NCBI RefSeq assembly: GCF_014696065.1
Contig: NZ_JACJPL010000013.1
Coordinates: forward strand, 1-64,000
Reading direction: 5' to 3'
From: Leptolyngbya sp. FACHB-261
GTDB taxonomy: Bacteria > Cyanobacteriota > Cyanobacteriia > FACHB-261
Length of the DNA stretch: 64,000 nucleotides
Shown here: one piece after another, positions 1 through 8,213 of the stretch
How positions within the stretch are numbered: position 1 is the first letter of the stretch
Layout: every line of letters starts with the position of its first letter
Notes under the pieces: generated by a model
Told to the model about the DNA's origin: nothing
Seen by the model: only the letters and a program-made list of their open reading frames with translations
The model's database searches: none
Translations under genes and position numbers: made by a program

Positions 1-2
1 TC

Positions 3-317
3 GATTTCAGCCCCGATGGCCAGCAGTTAGCAACCGGTGGATTCGACGATGGCACAGCTCGCTTGTGGGACTTGAAGGGTAAACAGTTAGCTCAGTTTAA
101 GCATCCCACAGGCCATGTCACTAGCATCGATTTCAGCCCCGATGGCCAGCAGTTAGCAACCGGTGGATTCGACGATGGCACTGCAAAACTATGGGAGATT
201 GAGGAATTAGATGAGCTGACAGTACGTGCTTGTAATTGGGTAAAGGACTACTTGAAGAGCAATTCAACGGTCAATCGAGAGGATCGCCAACTCTGTGATG
301 GGATCGGCGGACAGTAG
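3..317 (+). CDS. C-terminal end of a WD40-repeat protein (5' truncated by window edge)
   Basis: The frame is open from the window edge and ends at 317. It encodes one and a half WD40 blades (FSPDGQQLATGG, then DDGTAKLW) and a short tail with CNWVKDYLKSN and DRQLCDGIG. That tail type is common at the end of cyanobacterial NTPase-WD40 (NACHT or AAA) and TIR-WD40 proteins, so the missing front part is probably a signalling or STAND-type ATPase domain; this is inference. Positions 1-55 and 127-181 are identical, a 126-bp (42-residue) repeat that was amplified recently. No start can be assigned inside the window. Confidence 0.8.
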   Translation, partial: DFSPDGQQLATGGFDDGTARLWDLKGKQLAQFKHPTGHVTSIDFSPDGQQLATGGFDDGTAKLWEIEELDELTVRACNWVKDYLKSNSTVNREDRQLCDGIGGQ

Positions 318-516
318 TAGTGAAGCCTACTGGCTATGAAGGGGAGCCCCCTTGGGAAGAACTCCCCAGCCCTGAATTAGCTTATTCGCCCCCATACTAG
401 CTCACTATAACTGCTTTATAGTACTAGCAACGGTATTTTCTCTTACTCTGCCTGTGCTCTAAATCTACAAGCACTACTGACAAGCTTGAGTAATCCTGAG
501 ATGTTCCTCTCTGTCT

Positions 517-933
517 CTAATCTTCCTTAGAGGAATTTGCAGAACGCCGTCTATATTGCTGCGTTCGCTCTAAGAATCCCTCCAGTTGATTAATTTTCTC
601 GATCAACCGCTCTCTTTCCTTGGCAAGTTCATCTGTAAAACGCTTGGTCCGATGCTCAATCTTCTCATCTAAAGCATGGATTCGATACTCTAACGTATCG
701 ACTTTGTTGTCGAACTCGTTGATGTGCAGTCTTAAGCGAGTGTCCAAATCCAAGATAGAGCGCTCAAGCTTACCTTTGATTTCATCAACCCCTTCAGCAA
801 CTTTGGTGCGGTTAATTAGCAGTTCCTCGCGTAAGCTACTGAACTTATGACTCAGGAAGTTGGTAACACCAACCACCATTCCCCCAACTGTGCCCAAGCC
901 AATTAGCAAAGCGATTAAATCCTGTGCGCTCAT
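517..933 (-). CDS. Membrane-anchored coiled-coil protein, unknown function
   Basis: 138 residues. Residues 5-27 (LIALLIGLGTVGGMVVGVTN) form one N-terminal membrane segment. It is followed by about 95 charged residues with heptad spacing of Leu, Ile and Val, which predicts a long coiled coil, and a basic tail (YRRRSAN). It is the last gene of the minus-strand accessory cluster, and its ATG overlaps the stop of the preceding gene as ATGA at 930-933, so the two are translationally coupled. One membrane segment plus a coiled coil fits a holin-like or anchoring protein of a phage-type module, but no family is recognised. Confidence 0.7.
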   Translation of the reverse strand: MSAQDLIALLIGLGTVGGMVVGVTNFLSHKFSSLREELLINRTKVAEGVDEIKGKLERSILDLDTRLRLHINEFDNKVDTLEYRIHALDEKIEHRTKRFTDELAKERERLIEKINQLEGFLERTQQYRRRSANSSKED

Positions 934-1340
934 GGGTTAGGGCCTTTGGTCAACTCTTCAAGCTGGATCTGCCAGTTCACATCTGGAGTTAGGCCGAGGC
1001 GGTAAGAGCGACGGCTTTTGCGCACCTCAAAAAAGCGCCTATAGAGGTTGCGCTGCAGGTAGTCGGGAGGATGGGGGAAGACGATGAGCTGCTTCTCGGG
1101 CTTAGGGTACAAGCGGATGCTCTGGGTAACTTGCGCCGGTCCCCCCAGGCCATAATCTGCCCGCAACCAGGCAAAGCTCCGCAGAGACATCGCTCTCGGC
1201 AGGGGCGGGATCAGGTAGGTGACGCGCAGGGTGGAGGTCTCGCTGAAGCCAGCAGTGGGAAAGGCAGTCCAGCCAGACTCGATGGGTCTAACTACGCCCA
1301 ACTGTAGCCAGTCCCCAAAGTCATCCGTCAGGTAAGTCAT
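930..1340 (-). CDS. Hypothetical protein of the accessory cluster
   Basis: 136 residues, no recognised domain, signal peptide or membrane segment. The protein is rich in Arg, Leu and Pro (YLIPPLPRAMSLRSFAWLRA; RRFFEVRKSRRSYRLGL) and ends in a short acidic stretch. It overlaps the next gene (ATGA) and, at its 5' end, overlaps the 3' end of the 95-residue gene before it by about 20 bases. Such packing is typical of phage-derived or mobile-element operons. It looks genuine because the tight overlaps run in one direction along the whole cluster. Confidence 0.65.
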   Translation of the reverse strand: MTYLTDDFGDWLQLGVVRPIESGWTAFPTAGFSETSTLRVTYLIPPLPRAMSLRSFAWLRADYGLGGPAQVTQSIRLYPKPEKQLIVFPHPPDYLQRNLYRRFFEVRKSRRSYRLGLTPDVNWQIQLEELTKGPNP

Positions 1341-1587
1341 CGCCCAGCTCCTCTAAGCGAGCTTCGTACTCGCCGCCTTCGAGGTAATCGCGCCACTCAT
1401 GAGGCGTGGCTGGGGTGAAAAGACCGCTTAAACCGGGCCTGACCACAAACAGCGCTTCGTTGCCCACAGCTGCGGTTTGTTGCCAGCCGGGGGGCAGGGT
1501 TGCCCCCAAGGTTGCGTTGAACAACGGGTGCCCTGGCAGGATCAGCACGCCTCTAGCCACCTCCAGCTGCAGCCGGTGTGTTGCCAT
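1321..1587 (-). CDS. Small hypothetical protein of the accessory cluster
   Basis: 88 residues from the ATG at 1587 (MATHRLQLEV). An in-frame ATG at 1608 would add seven residues and lengthen the overlap with the upstream gene; neither start has a clear ribosome site, and the shorter form is chosen because it overlaps less. The N-terminal half reads as a small beta-rich domain (GVLILPGHPLFNATLGATLP) and the C-terminus is acidic (YEARLEELGDDLPDG). No family recognised. It overlaps both neighbours. Confidence 0.6.
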   Translation of the reverse strand: MATHRLQLEVARGVLILPGHPLFNATLGATLPPGWQQTAAVGNEALFVVRPGLSGLFTPATPHEWRDYLEGGEYEARLEELGDDLPDG

Positions 1588-2227
1588 AGAGCAACGGCTG
1601 GGTGGCATTGAACCACTCGCCAGTGGTCGGCGGGTTATCGGAGTCGTAGAAGCTGCTGAACACAGAGCCGGTGTCTAGGCGAAGCGAGATCCGGCCTGGC
1701 TGGGGGAAGCGAGCACCTCTCACACAGCGGTTGCGTTCAGCGGCTGTGGTGACTGTGCTGGGCAGCTTCAGCCCTAGCTCATCGTTGTACTGGTCGAAGT
1801 CAGCTGAGTTCATCGGCCAGCAGTACAAAACCCCATCCACCTCTACCACAGCAGTTACGGTCTTGCCCGAGCTGCGGATGGCGACGCTGTTACCTGCTTT
1901 GGCGAGCCGCCATCCGGCAGAGCGAGCCGTACCCAGCTTGTTGTAAGCGCAGTAGGTGCTGACACTACCTTGAGCAGCAGCCACGGCTCCCGTAGTTAAC
2001 CGCTTGCTGACCCGAGGCGGTTTGGGAGCGTTGGCACCGACCACTTTCGGTTGCGCGGTCGCGGCTAATTGCGCTTCTGCAATGTGCCCTAACTGAGCCG
2101 TTAAGTCTGCAGGGCTGATGCCCGATAGTGCTGCTAAATCTTTGGTCGTGAAAACATAACACAGGTTTGCGTTAACCAGCACACCCGTAACCTGGTCGCG
2201 CTTCTTTCCTCTTTGTGTGGGAGCCAT
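1553..2227 (-). CDS. Hypothetical protein of the accessory cluster (224 aa)
   Basis: 224 residues. The ATG at 2227 has an AGGAGA ribosome site about nine bases upstream. Residues 25-50 (TTKDLAALSGISPADLTAQL) look like a small helical domain. A Pro/Ala linker follows, then a probably beta-rich domain with GKTVTAVVEVDGVLYCWP, and a glycine-ended C-terminus. No catalytic motif is seen. It lies upstream of and overlaps the 88-residue gene, so genes from 2227 down to 517 look like one transcript. A structural or tail-associated role is possible from context only. Confidence 0.7.
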   Translation of the reverse strand: MAPTQRGKKRDQVTGVLVNANLCYVFTTKDLAALSGISPADLTAQLGHIAEAQLAATAQPKVVGANAPKPPRVSKRLTTGAVAAAQGSVSTYCAYNKLGTARSAGWRLAKAGNSVAIRSSGKTVTAVVEVDGVLYCWPMNSADFDQYNDELGLKLPSTVTTAAERNRCVRGARFPQPGRISLRLDTGSVFSSFYDSDNPPTTGEWFNATQPLLYGNTPAAAGGG

Positions 2228-2258
2228 TTGAGGCTATCTCCTAAATGAACGAATTAAC

Positions 2259-2510
2259 TCACTGCAAAAAATCAATCGCTACAAATTCCAATCCGCCCGT
2301 TGGTCCGACTGACGCTTTAATCGGTAAGAAAGCGTCGATGTGAATCCAATCGTTCTCCTGAACTTGGACGCTGATATGCGCTCTAGTCTTGATGTTCTCA
2401 GGTGCTCCTCCCTTACTCTTGAGGCTGGCTAAAGTCGCGACTTCGATTAGAGCAGCCTCTACGCTCTTGCTCTTTAGCTCAGAGTTTTCCCCTGTATTTA
2501 AAAAAGCCAT
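2259..2510 (-). CDS. Small hypothetical protein of the accessory cluster
   Basis: 83 residues with no cysteine, signal peptide or membrane segment. The central part alternates polar and hydrophobic residues (RAHISVQVQENDWIHIDAFL), which suggests a small beta-sheet protein. It ends 31 bases before the start of the 224-residue gene. The 226 bases upstream contain the hairpins and mini-ORF described separately, so this may be the first gene of the 517-2510 transcript. No family recognised. Confidence 0.6.
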   Translation of the reverse strand: MAFLNTGENSELKSKSVEAALIEVATLASLKSKGGAPENIKTRAHISVQVQENDWIHIDAFLPIKASVGPTGGLEFVAIDFLQ

Positions 2511-2630
2511 TGACAGCTAGCTGCTCAACAACAGCCTTACGCTAATCCCGATAAAACGGGCTTGTCAAGCGGGATTCTCGGAGATTTTAAACCCTCTGCT
2601 AAGCTCGATTTAACGCTTAAGGAGAATAGA

Positions 2631-2690
2631 ATGCAACGCTTAAACCCTAAGGGTTTGTTTAATTGCACATTGGCTAAACTAAGCCAGTAG
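2631..2690 (+). CDS. Possible 19-residue leader peptide or broken gene start
   Basis: The ATG at 2631 is preceded by AAGGAG seven bases upstream, one of the best ribosome sites in this region, yet the frame closes after 19 codons (MQRLNPKGLFNCTLAKLSQ). A 16-bp perfect palindrome (2699-2714) follows, then the larger frame starting at 2737. Either this is a leader peptide, or the strong start once belonged to the downstream gene and the two were split by a frameshift: the 2737 frame is open upstream back to 2683. Evidence is sequence inspection only. Confidence 0.35.
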   Translation: MQRLNPKGLFNCTLAKLSQ

Positions 2691-2698
2691 AGGGCTCC

Positions 2699-2714
2699 TC
2701 CGTAGGCCTACGGA
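2699..2714. repeat. 16-bp perfect palindrome
   Basis: TCCGTAGGCCTACGGA is its own reverse complement. It lies between the stop of the 19-codon mini-ORF and the start of the 92-residue gene, where it could act as a protein-binding site. As RNA it would need a short central loop. Confidence 0.6.
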
Positions 2715-2736
2715 TCTTTTTCAATGGCTGAAGCTT

Positions 2737-3015
2737 ATGAACGATGAGCTGTACGCTCGCCTCTCGACTCGGAGCCGCCGCTCCCTGATCAAACGCCACT
2801 ATCAGGTGGGGCGTCGAGCCTATCGCAATTACTACTACCGACCTCGTAGGCGACTGCTCGCTCGCCTGTGTGAGGAGCTGAACCAATCAGTTGAGGCGGT
2901 GATTGAGCAGCTCTATGAGGAACGCTATGAGCGTCTGTCTCAGCTGTACGGCTCGGAGGTCAGCCGTGAACAGATTCACCACGAGCGCGATTTGGCCCTG
3001 CAGATCTACGTCTAG
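2737..3015 (+). CDS. Arg/Tyr-rich small basic protein
   Basis: 92 residues, strongly basic, with YRNYYYRPRRRLLARL in the middle and a helical, more acidic C-terminal half (AVIEQLYEERYERLSQLYG). It could be a small nucleic-acid-binding protein, but no family is recognised. It is the only plus-strand gene inside the minus-strand cluster and converges with the 515-residue membrane protein, the two stops being 6 bases apart. No ribosome site is seen at this ATG. The frame stays open upstream to 2683 without a normal start, so the true beginning may be the strong start at 2631 followed by a frameshift. Confidence 0.55.
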   Translation: MNDELYARLSTRSRRSLIKRHYQVGRRAYRNYYYRPRRRLLARLCEELNQSVEAVIEQLYEERYERLSQLYGSEVSREQIHHERDLALQIYV

Positions 3016-3021
3016 CCAGGC

Positions 3022-4569
3022 TTACACCGTGTCCTTGAACAGCTCGGTGAGGGTTTCAGCCACATCCGGCGGCTCGTGCTCAGGCCATAGCAGGATACGG
3101 GCTTGGTTTCTGACCACATCGCCTCTCACCAAGCCTCTGGCTCCTGGCGTCTGCGCTTTGGGGTTCAGCAGCTTGGCCTGGTTGATTACTGTGAAGAAGG
3201 CAGGGTAGACCCGGATGCTCTCCTTGTACAGCCGCGTATTGCTCGCCCGTCTGCCCTCTTTCTTCTCCTCAGCAATAGTCAGGGTCTGCAGAGTAGCCTC
3301 GGACAGGGCCAACAGGGCCTTGAGCCGGTCTTCAGCGTCAGTCTCACTACCGCCGTAAACCTGCATCTGCCGACCATTACTCAGCTGTGCTGTTGCTCGG
3401 AAGCGGCCCCAGAGGTAGCCGTTGAGGCCACCGCAAGCGAGTTTGACCTGTTCCCAGCTAATCGAGCGCTTCACGTCAGGGATGCTGTAGGTGGCTCGGA
3501 TCAGCTCTTTACCGTCGCGGGCTTTCCAGGGTGGTGTCTTGACCGAGTAGAAGGTGACAAGCAGCTTGCGGGCCATCGCTGCGCCTTTGACCGCCTCGAC
3601 CAGGGGAGCTCCGACAATTGCGCCGACATCACGGTTCTCTAGTAGCTGGTATTGTGTCAGCGTCTGCACCAGCGCAGGCTTGAGGAGTTGCTCGGGTCCA
3701 CTGAGCACCAAGCGCTCGTTTTCGACAGTGCGGTCAGGTTGGATCTCCACGGTGCGAGCTTTGCCCAAGGCCTGCTCTTGCACCATGCGCTGCGTGGCTA
3801 GGTAAGACTCAATCGAGCCTGCTACGACATAACCTGCCTCGACACAAGCATCGAAGGCCTCGTCGAAGAATTCCTCGACAAAGTTCTGCACAAACTGGTT
3901 ATCGATCGACTCGATTTTGTTCTCGAACGCCTGGGCAAAGCTCCAGGGCTGCGAGTTTTGCTCGCCCCACTTCGCGAGTTTCTCGGCATCCCCGCCAAAC
4001 AGGGCCAGGCCAAACTTATTGCCAGGCTGTTTCAACCACCGCCGCACATTCTTGTAGAGCCACAGGATCCCAGCTTGAACTGCACTTCTCAGCCCTGACT
4101 GCACCACCACTTGCAAATTGCCGATGAACTCCTCCATCGCTTCTTCGCCCACCTCCTTGAGTACATAAGCACCCATCGGAGCATTGAAGGAGAAGATCAC
4201 CGCGCCGGGCAGAATCCCACAGCTCAACCAGCCCACGGCATTTCCCGCGAGCCCACCTAGCAGGCCCCCAAAGCTATCCCAGAGGTTTTTCATCTGGGCA
4301 TCAATGGAGGGGTCTGTGGTGTTCCAGTTGAATTGCCAGATGTACTGCACCGTGGAAGTGAACAGCCCCCACAAACTGGTCAGGGTAAACGCGCCGATGC
4401 CAAACAGCAGCGAGAGACCTGAGGTCAGCAGGCGAGCAGCTCGACCCAGGAAACCCAGCACATTGAAGCCGCCCTCTGAGCCCCGAGAGGCTAGGTTACG
4501 AGTGCCTACCGTGTTCTTGATGAGCTTGCCGGGTAGCTCACTCTTGAGCAGCTTCAACGCTAGAGCCAT
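3022..4569 (-). CDS. Large membrane-associated protein of the tail/surface-like operon
   Basis: 515 residues, no recognised family. The N-terminal third has several hydrophobic, glycine-rich segments (LTSGLSLLFGIGAFTLTSLW; GGLLGGLAGNAVGWLSCGIL), probably membrane-inserting. A helical acidic middle part follows (NFVEEFFDEAFDACVEAGYV), then a soluble C-terminal domain with charged beta-rich stretches. Its ATG shares one base with the stop of the collagen-like gene (TAATG at 4567-4571), so the two are translationally coupled and probably made together. In a phage-like setting it could be a tape-measure-like or pore-forming part; nothing in the sequence decides this. Confidence 0.75.
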   Translation of the reverse strand: MALALKLLKSELPGKLIKNTVGTRNLASRGSEGGFNVLGFLGRAARLLTSGLSLLFGIGAFTLTSLWGLFTSTVQYIWQFNWNTTDPSIDAQMKNLWDSFGGLLGGLAGNAVGWLSCGILPGAVIFSFNAPMGAYVLKEVGEEAMEEFIGNLQVVVQSGLRSAVQAGILWLYKNVRRWLKQPGNKFGLALFGGDAEKLAKWGEQNSQPWSFAQAFENKIESIDNQFVQNFVEEFFDEAFDACVEAGYVVAGSIESYLATQRMVQEQALGKARTVEIQPDRTVENERLVLSGPEQLLKPALVQTLTQYQLLENRDVGAIVGAPLVEAVKGAAMARKLLVTFYSVKTPPWKARDGKELIRATYSIPDVKRSISWEQVKLACGGLNGYLWGRFRATAQLSNGRQMQVYGGSETDAEDRLKALLALSEATLQTLTIAEEKKEGRRASNTRLYKESIRVYPAFFTVINQAKLLNPKAQTPGARGLVRGDVVRNQARILLWPEHEPPDVAETLTELFKDTV

Positions 4570-6854
4570 TAGCGCGATCCTCCGCTCGGCGTCTCATCCG
4601 CTGGCGGTTTATCGCTAGTGTTGCCAATTTCCTTGATCTGCGGTCGGCGCTCGTAATTACGACCGTAGGGGTGCTGTGTATCGGTGATGCCTGAGGTCGT
4701 GGTGAAGCCGGTTTCTGCTTGCTCCAGAAAGGTGCTGAATTTGGATTTTGCCCCGTCATCATCCGACTTGGGCTCAGTGTCTGAGAACTTGACCGCTCGC
4801 TTCAAGATGTCGAGGATTTGCGCCCCCATCGGTTGTTTGGGATCTAGCTTCTGCCAGAAGGCGGCTCTGATAATTGCAGCCGCTTGTACCAAATCAAGCA
4901 AATCATCTTTGAGTGTGCGTTCCTGCTTCAGGTGAAAGGCTTTGATTTTCTGCTTAGATTCCTTCAGAATCTTGGCGAGGTCGTTCTTATTCAGATCATT
5001 GGCATCGACCGCTGGAACTGTGAAGGTTAACGGGATTTCTGTTTGTTTATCCTCACCCTCATAACCGAGATATTCAGAGTTTGCCCGAGTGTACAGTAGG
5101 GCTTGGGCTGAGGTTTGAGCCACGGCACCCGTTTGGATCAAGTTGCGCAAGCCTAAGTTGGTATGCACTTCGCTGTTCGCCTGTAATTGAATCAATAGAG
5201 CAATGATTTCGGTGAGCGCTTCAGCGATGTTGGGAATAATCACCTTTGTTGGCTGATTTCCCTCTTTCACATAGTCAGCATCCTCAATCTCGATCTTGGT
5301 TTGGAAGCGCCCAATAACAGCATCAAATTGCTCAATCTGCCAGGCCAGGAGTTCTGCTAAGCTGGGCAGCTTTTTAGTATTAGTTGGGCTGTATTTTCCC
5401 CAGATGCCATCAGTTTTATCGTCCTCTTTATCGAGCAACGTTTCGGGTACCTCTGCCGGGAAAACGCCATAGCCTGCACGATGATAGGGAGCTGCAGCTA
5501 AGTTCTTGAGGTACTCCAACAGGTTATGCGTCTCAACCTCGTTGATTTTCTCCTCACCCTTTTCCTCGGTGTACTGAACCTCTGCGGCTGTTTTTAGCTC
5601 AGCCTCAAAGTTTTTCTTCAGCTTAAGTTGGTCTTCCGTTCCCCAACTATCACCCCCCAATACTTTGTAAATGCGCTCGATTCTACAGCCCAGTTTGCGC
5701 AGCTCCAAAATTTGCGCAAAGTTCAAAGCAGCAGAAGTATCTGTTCCTTTGATGATTTTGACGGTCTGTTCCTCTGTCTCGAATTCAGCGCCTTTGCAGG
5801 CCTTAAAGACCGTTACTTTGAGGTCTGAAACGTCCATACCGCCTCCTACGCCTGCTCTGGCTGCGGGGATTGTGAATGAGAACGCATAGCTAGTCTTTCC
5901 GGTTTTCGCGATAGCTACAGCTGCGGTGTTACCGGTGGTGGTGCGAACTGAAGATATTGACAACGTGGGGACTGGCCCTGGATCGCCATCCTTGCCATCT
6001 TTGCCATCCCGCCCGTTCCTCGCAGGCTTGGCATCTCTGCCAGGTCTGCCGCTAATGCCTACGCCATCCTTGCCGTTCTTACCTGGCTTGCCGTCCTTAC
6101 CATCACGCGCCGGTTTCGCGTCACGACCGTCTTTGCCATCCCGCCCATTACTCGCAGGCTTCGCGTCGCGCCCGTTCCTGCCATCCCGCCCGTTTCTTGC
6201 AGGCTTCGCGTCGCGCCCATTGCGGCCATTGGTGCCGTTCCGACCATCGCGGCCATTTCTACCGTCACGGCCTCTACCACTGCCTCTAAGCTTTGAAAGC
6301 GCTTTCAAAATCTCTGCAATCGCTTTCAAAATTTCAGCGACTCGCCGAATTAATCCATTGATTTCTATTTTTAGATTCAGGGCTAGTGCTAGCGCTCTTG
6401 AAGCTTTGGCGTCTACTTCATTGATGCGGCCAATCAACTTCTGCACTAAAGTCGCTAAATCCCTTAAATCTCGCACCAAGCGAGCCACATCACCCTGCAA
6501 ACCTTTGATGTCACCCTCTAAACGATCCACCCTTGATTGCAGCTTAAACAGGATGCCAAGTATCCTGCTAATTTCGCGCTCTAGCCCAGCTACCCGCTCC
6601 TCTAGAGCTGTAACCCTAGCAGGCAGAGACAGCAAAGCAGCAATCAGATTAAACAGCTCAGACAATCGCCTTAATGCTTGCTCTGCAACACTCAACGCTT
6701 GCTCTGCTAAAGCCTTTGCAAGCTGAGCCAAAGCCTTTGCAGCTTCTGCCAGAGTAATTGCCTTACGGATATCAGGATAAAGCTCAGCCTTAGCTCTGGC
6801 AACGGCTTTGGCGATGATGCGTTCCTCGTCGATTGGCTCGCAGCAACTGGGCAT
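4569..6854 (-). CDS. Coiled-coil and collagen-like fibre protein
   Basis: 761 residues. Residues about 10-190 are alanine/leucine-rich heptads (a long trimer-type coiled coil). Residues about 194-294 are Gly-X-Y triplets (GRDGRNG, GKDGKPG) interrupted four times by AKPA blocks. Residues about 295-340 read SISSVRTTTGNTAAVAIAKT, a capping sequence of the kind found after collagen stretches in phage tail fibres. The remaining about 420 residues are an unrecognised helical domain. Coiled coil, triple helix and C-terminal domain together predict a trimeric elongated fibre. It is coupled to both neighbours by TAATG overlaps. No signal peptide, so export by the general pathway is not indicated; a phage-type particle or intracellular assembly is more consistent. 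Confidence 0.85.
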   Translation of the reverse strand: MPSCCEPIDEERIIAKAVARAKAELYPDIRKAITLAEAAKALAQLAKALAEQALSVAEQALRRLSELFNLIAALLSLPARVTALEERVAGLEREISRILGILFKLQSRVDRLEGDIKGLQGDVARLVRDLRDLATLVQKLIGRINEVDAKASRALALALNLKIEINGLIRRVAEILKAIAEILKALSKLRGSGRGRDGRNGRDGRNGTNGRNGRDAKPARNGRDGRNGRDAKPASNGRDGKDGRDAKPARDGKDGKPGKNGKDGVGISGRPGRDAKPARNGRDGKDGKDGDPGPVPTLSISSVRTTTGNTAAVAIAKTGKTSYAFSFTIPAARAGVGGGMDVSDLKVTVFKACKGAEFETEEQTVKIIKGTDTSAALNFAQILELRKLGCRIERIYKVLGGDSWGTEDQLKLKKNFEAELKTAAEVQYTEEKGEEKINEVETHNLLEYLKNLAAAPYHRAGYGVFPAEVPETLLDKEDDKTDGIWGKYSPTNTKKLPSLAELLAWQIEQFDAVIGRFQTKIEIEDADYVKEGNQPTKVIIPNIAEALTEIIALLIQLQANSEVHTNLGLRNLIQTGAVAQTSAQALLYTRANSEYLGYEGEDKQTEIPLTFTVPAVDANDLNKNDLAKILKESKQKIKAFHLKQERTLKDDLLDLVQAAAIIRAAFWQKLDPKQPMGAQILDILKRAVKFSDTEPKSDDDGAKSKFSTFLEQAETGFTTTSGITDTQHPYGRNYERRPQIKEIGNTSDKPPADETPSGGSR

Positions 6855-7402
6855 TATTTACACCTCTTACAGCAATATCCGGGATAGTAAGGGGATGGGC
6901 ATTTGACACAACCCTCCGGGCAATCGTCATCACAAGTGCCTTCAGCCGTAGGGCAAGTGTCGTAGTAGTCTGAACTCCACACGATGCCGTTTTTATCTCG
7001 AATATGCAAACGGCACTGATAAACATCTGGATCGTCATTCGGATCCATCGGCAAGACCTTACAGGATTGCGGGTTATTGTCGTTAGCATTACCAGCAAAA
7101 AAGTCGCTTGGTCCATCTTTGCCGGTGTAGTAACAGCCCCACTCTCGACCACTAATGCCTTCTAATACTAGTTTGATGATGCGTACCGGACCTCGGATAT
7201 TAATCCGGGCTGCATCACCATACTGATGCTCTCGATTCAGACAGACAATCTTATAACGAACATCCTCCTTCAATCCTTTCTCTAGAAGTTTGCGTTCTGT
7301 ATCCCAACTCACAGGAGTAGGGGAAATCTCAAGCTTTACCTTAGCGCCCGTTGGCAAATTCACCGTAACTTTTGCCCTCTCTTTCCCGGCACAAATCGCC
7401 AT
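6854..7402 (-). CDS. Cys-rich C-terminus protein of the fibre operon
   Basis: 182 residues. Residues 1-110 look beta-rich (KVTVNLPTGAKVKLEI). The last about 35 residues hold ten cysteines (TCDDDCPEGCVKC, YCCKRCK), which suggests metal binding or a disulfide knot. Its stop and the start of the collagen-like gene overlap as TAATG (6852-6856). It lies 3 bases after the LamG-like gene. No family recognised; its place between a LamG-type domain and a fibre protein suggests an accessory or cap protein of the same structure. Confidence 0.7.
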   Translation of the reverse strand: MAICAGKERAKVTVNLPTGAKVKLEISPTPVSWDTERKLLEKGLKEDVRYKIVCLNREHQYGDAARINIRGPVRIIKLVLEGISGREWGCYYTGKDGPSDFFAGNANDNNPQSCKVLPMDPNDDPDVYQCRLHIRDKNGIVWSSDYYDTCPTAEGTCDDDCPEGCVKCPSPYYPGYCCKRCK

Positions 7403-7405
7403 CGA

Positions 7406-8203
7406 TTAAAGCCCTTTGCCTGCTTTGTAGTGTGCATTGATTCGATTAGCTGGTAGAGCCGTGCTGTAGATCGCGACTTCATCAATTACAGCCTTGAGGT
7501 GGCGCACGCCTGGCCCTGCTCCAATCAAAATCGGGCCAGTAGGCGGGATGTAACGCAAAGTTCTTTTGAAGACACATCTCCCATCCAAGTAGAGAAAGAA
7601 GTCTTCAAATTGTCGAGTAATCACGACATGATGCTTTGTTTGGCCTAGCGGTTGATAGGTAGGCAGCCAGTCCACATACTCGGAAATGCCTGTGAAATAA
7701 TCACCAGCCTGGTCATAGTTGCTGCCATTGCCAACACCAAAACCATAACCATCGATTCTCGCGCCCAGATGCACGATTGAGCCCTGAACGCTGGGGGCTT
7801 TAAGTTGTACCCAGGCCTCTATCGTTGCATCCTCACGGTTGTAAAAGCGTGGCACAACGATTCTTGAATCCACACCATTAAAAGAGGCTGCGCCATCGTC
7901 ATCCGTGTCTAGTAAGCCAGGTACTCCTAGCGTGACGTTCTCATAGGCTCCGTGCCGGTCGTAGCCAGAACTATCCAGCGCTACCATTCCATCTGTTTCA
8001 CTCAGGCGAAAGTAATAGTCGGGATAATCGAGCAAAACTTGTGCTTTATAGTCTTGCCTAATGGCTTCAAAATCAACACCCCCTCCACTCCCACCGAGGA
8101 ACTCCTTACGGATGTGATGGAGGACGCCTGTTGCTTCATCTTCAATGGGAATCAAATCTCCAGCCGATGCTTTCTCTTTAGGTGGCAACTCATGAACCTG
8201 CAT
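7406..8203 (-). CDS. LamG/concanavalin-like protein, tail-fibre type
   Basis: 265 residues. The first about 40 residues (LPPKEKASAGDLIPIEDEAT) resemble the attachment leaders of phage tail proteins. Residues about 55-262 form a LamG_3-like jelly roll: YYFRLSETDGMVALDSSG, then AASFNGVDSRIVVP, TIEAWVQLKAP, FFLYLDGRCVF and the closing strand IDEVAIYSTALPANRINAHY. Such domains bind carbohydrate or surface ligands. The gene is tightly packed with the Cys-rich and collagen-like genes (3 bases) and follows the two paralogues after 10 bases. Receptor or surface binding is inferred from domain type and context. Confidence 0.8.
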   Translation of the reverse strand: MQVHELPPKEKASAGDLIPIEDEATGVLHHIRKEFLGGSGGGVDFEAIRQDYKAQVLLDYPDYYFRLSETDGMVALDSSGYDRHGAYENVTLGVPGLLDTDDDGAASFNGVDSRIVVPRFYNREDATIEAWVQLKAPSVQGSIVHLGARIDGYGFGVGNGSNYDQAGDYFTGISEYVDWLPTYQPLGQTKHHVVITRQFEDFFLYLDGRCVFKRTLRYIPPTGPILIGAGPGVRHLKAVIDEVAIYSTALPANRINAHYKAGKGL

Positions 8204-8213
8204 TTGCCCACCT

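Noticed and set aside
318-516. Weak hairpin (GGGGAG ... CTCCCC) after the WD40 protein
   Set aside because: Six base pairs with a 16-base loop and no T-run; not good enough for a terminator call.
2674-2886. Minus-strand frame opposite the Arg/Tyr-rich protein
   Set aside because: Its composition mirrors the Arg codons of the plus-strand frame; no start signal. Some doubt remains because the plus-strand start is also weak.
5926-6726. Long plus-strand frame (266 codons) opposite the collagen-like gene
   Set aside because: It is rich in Pro, Leu, Ser and Arg because it is the complement of Gly-X-Y and Ala/Leu heptad codons; it has no ribosome site and conflicts with the clearly real minus-strand gene.
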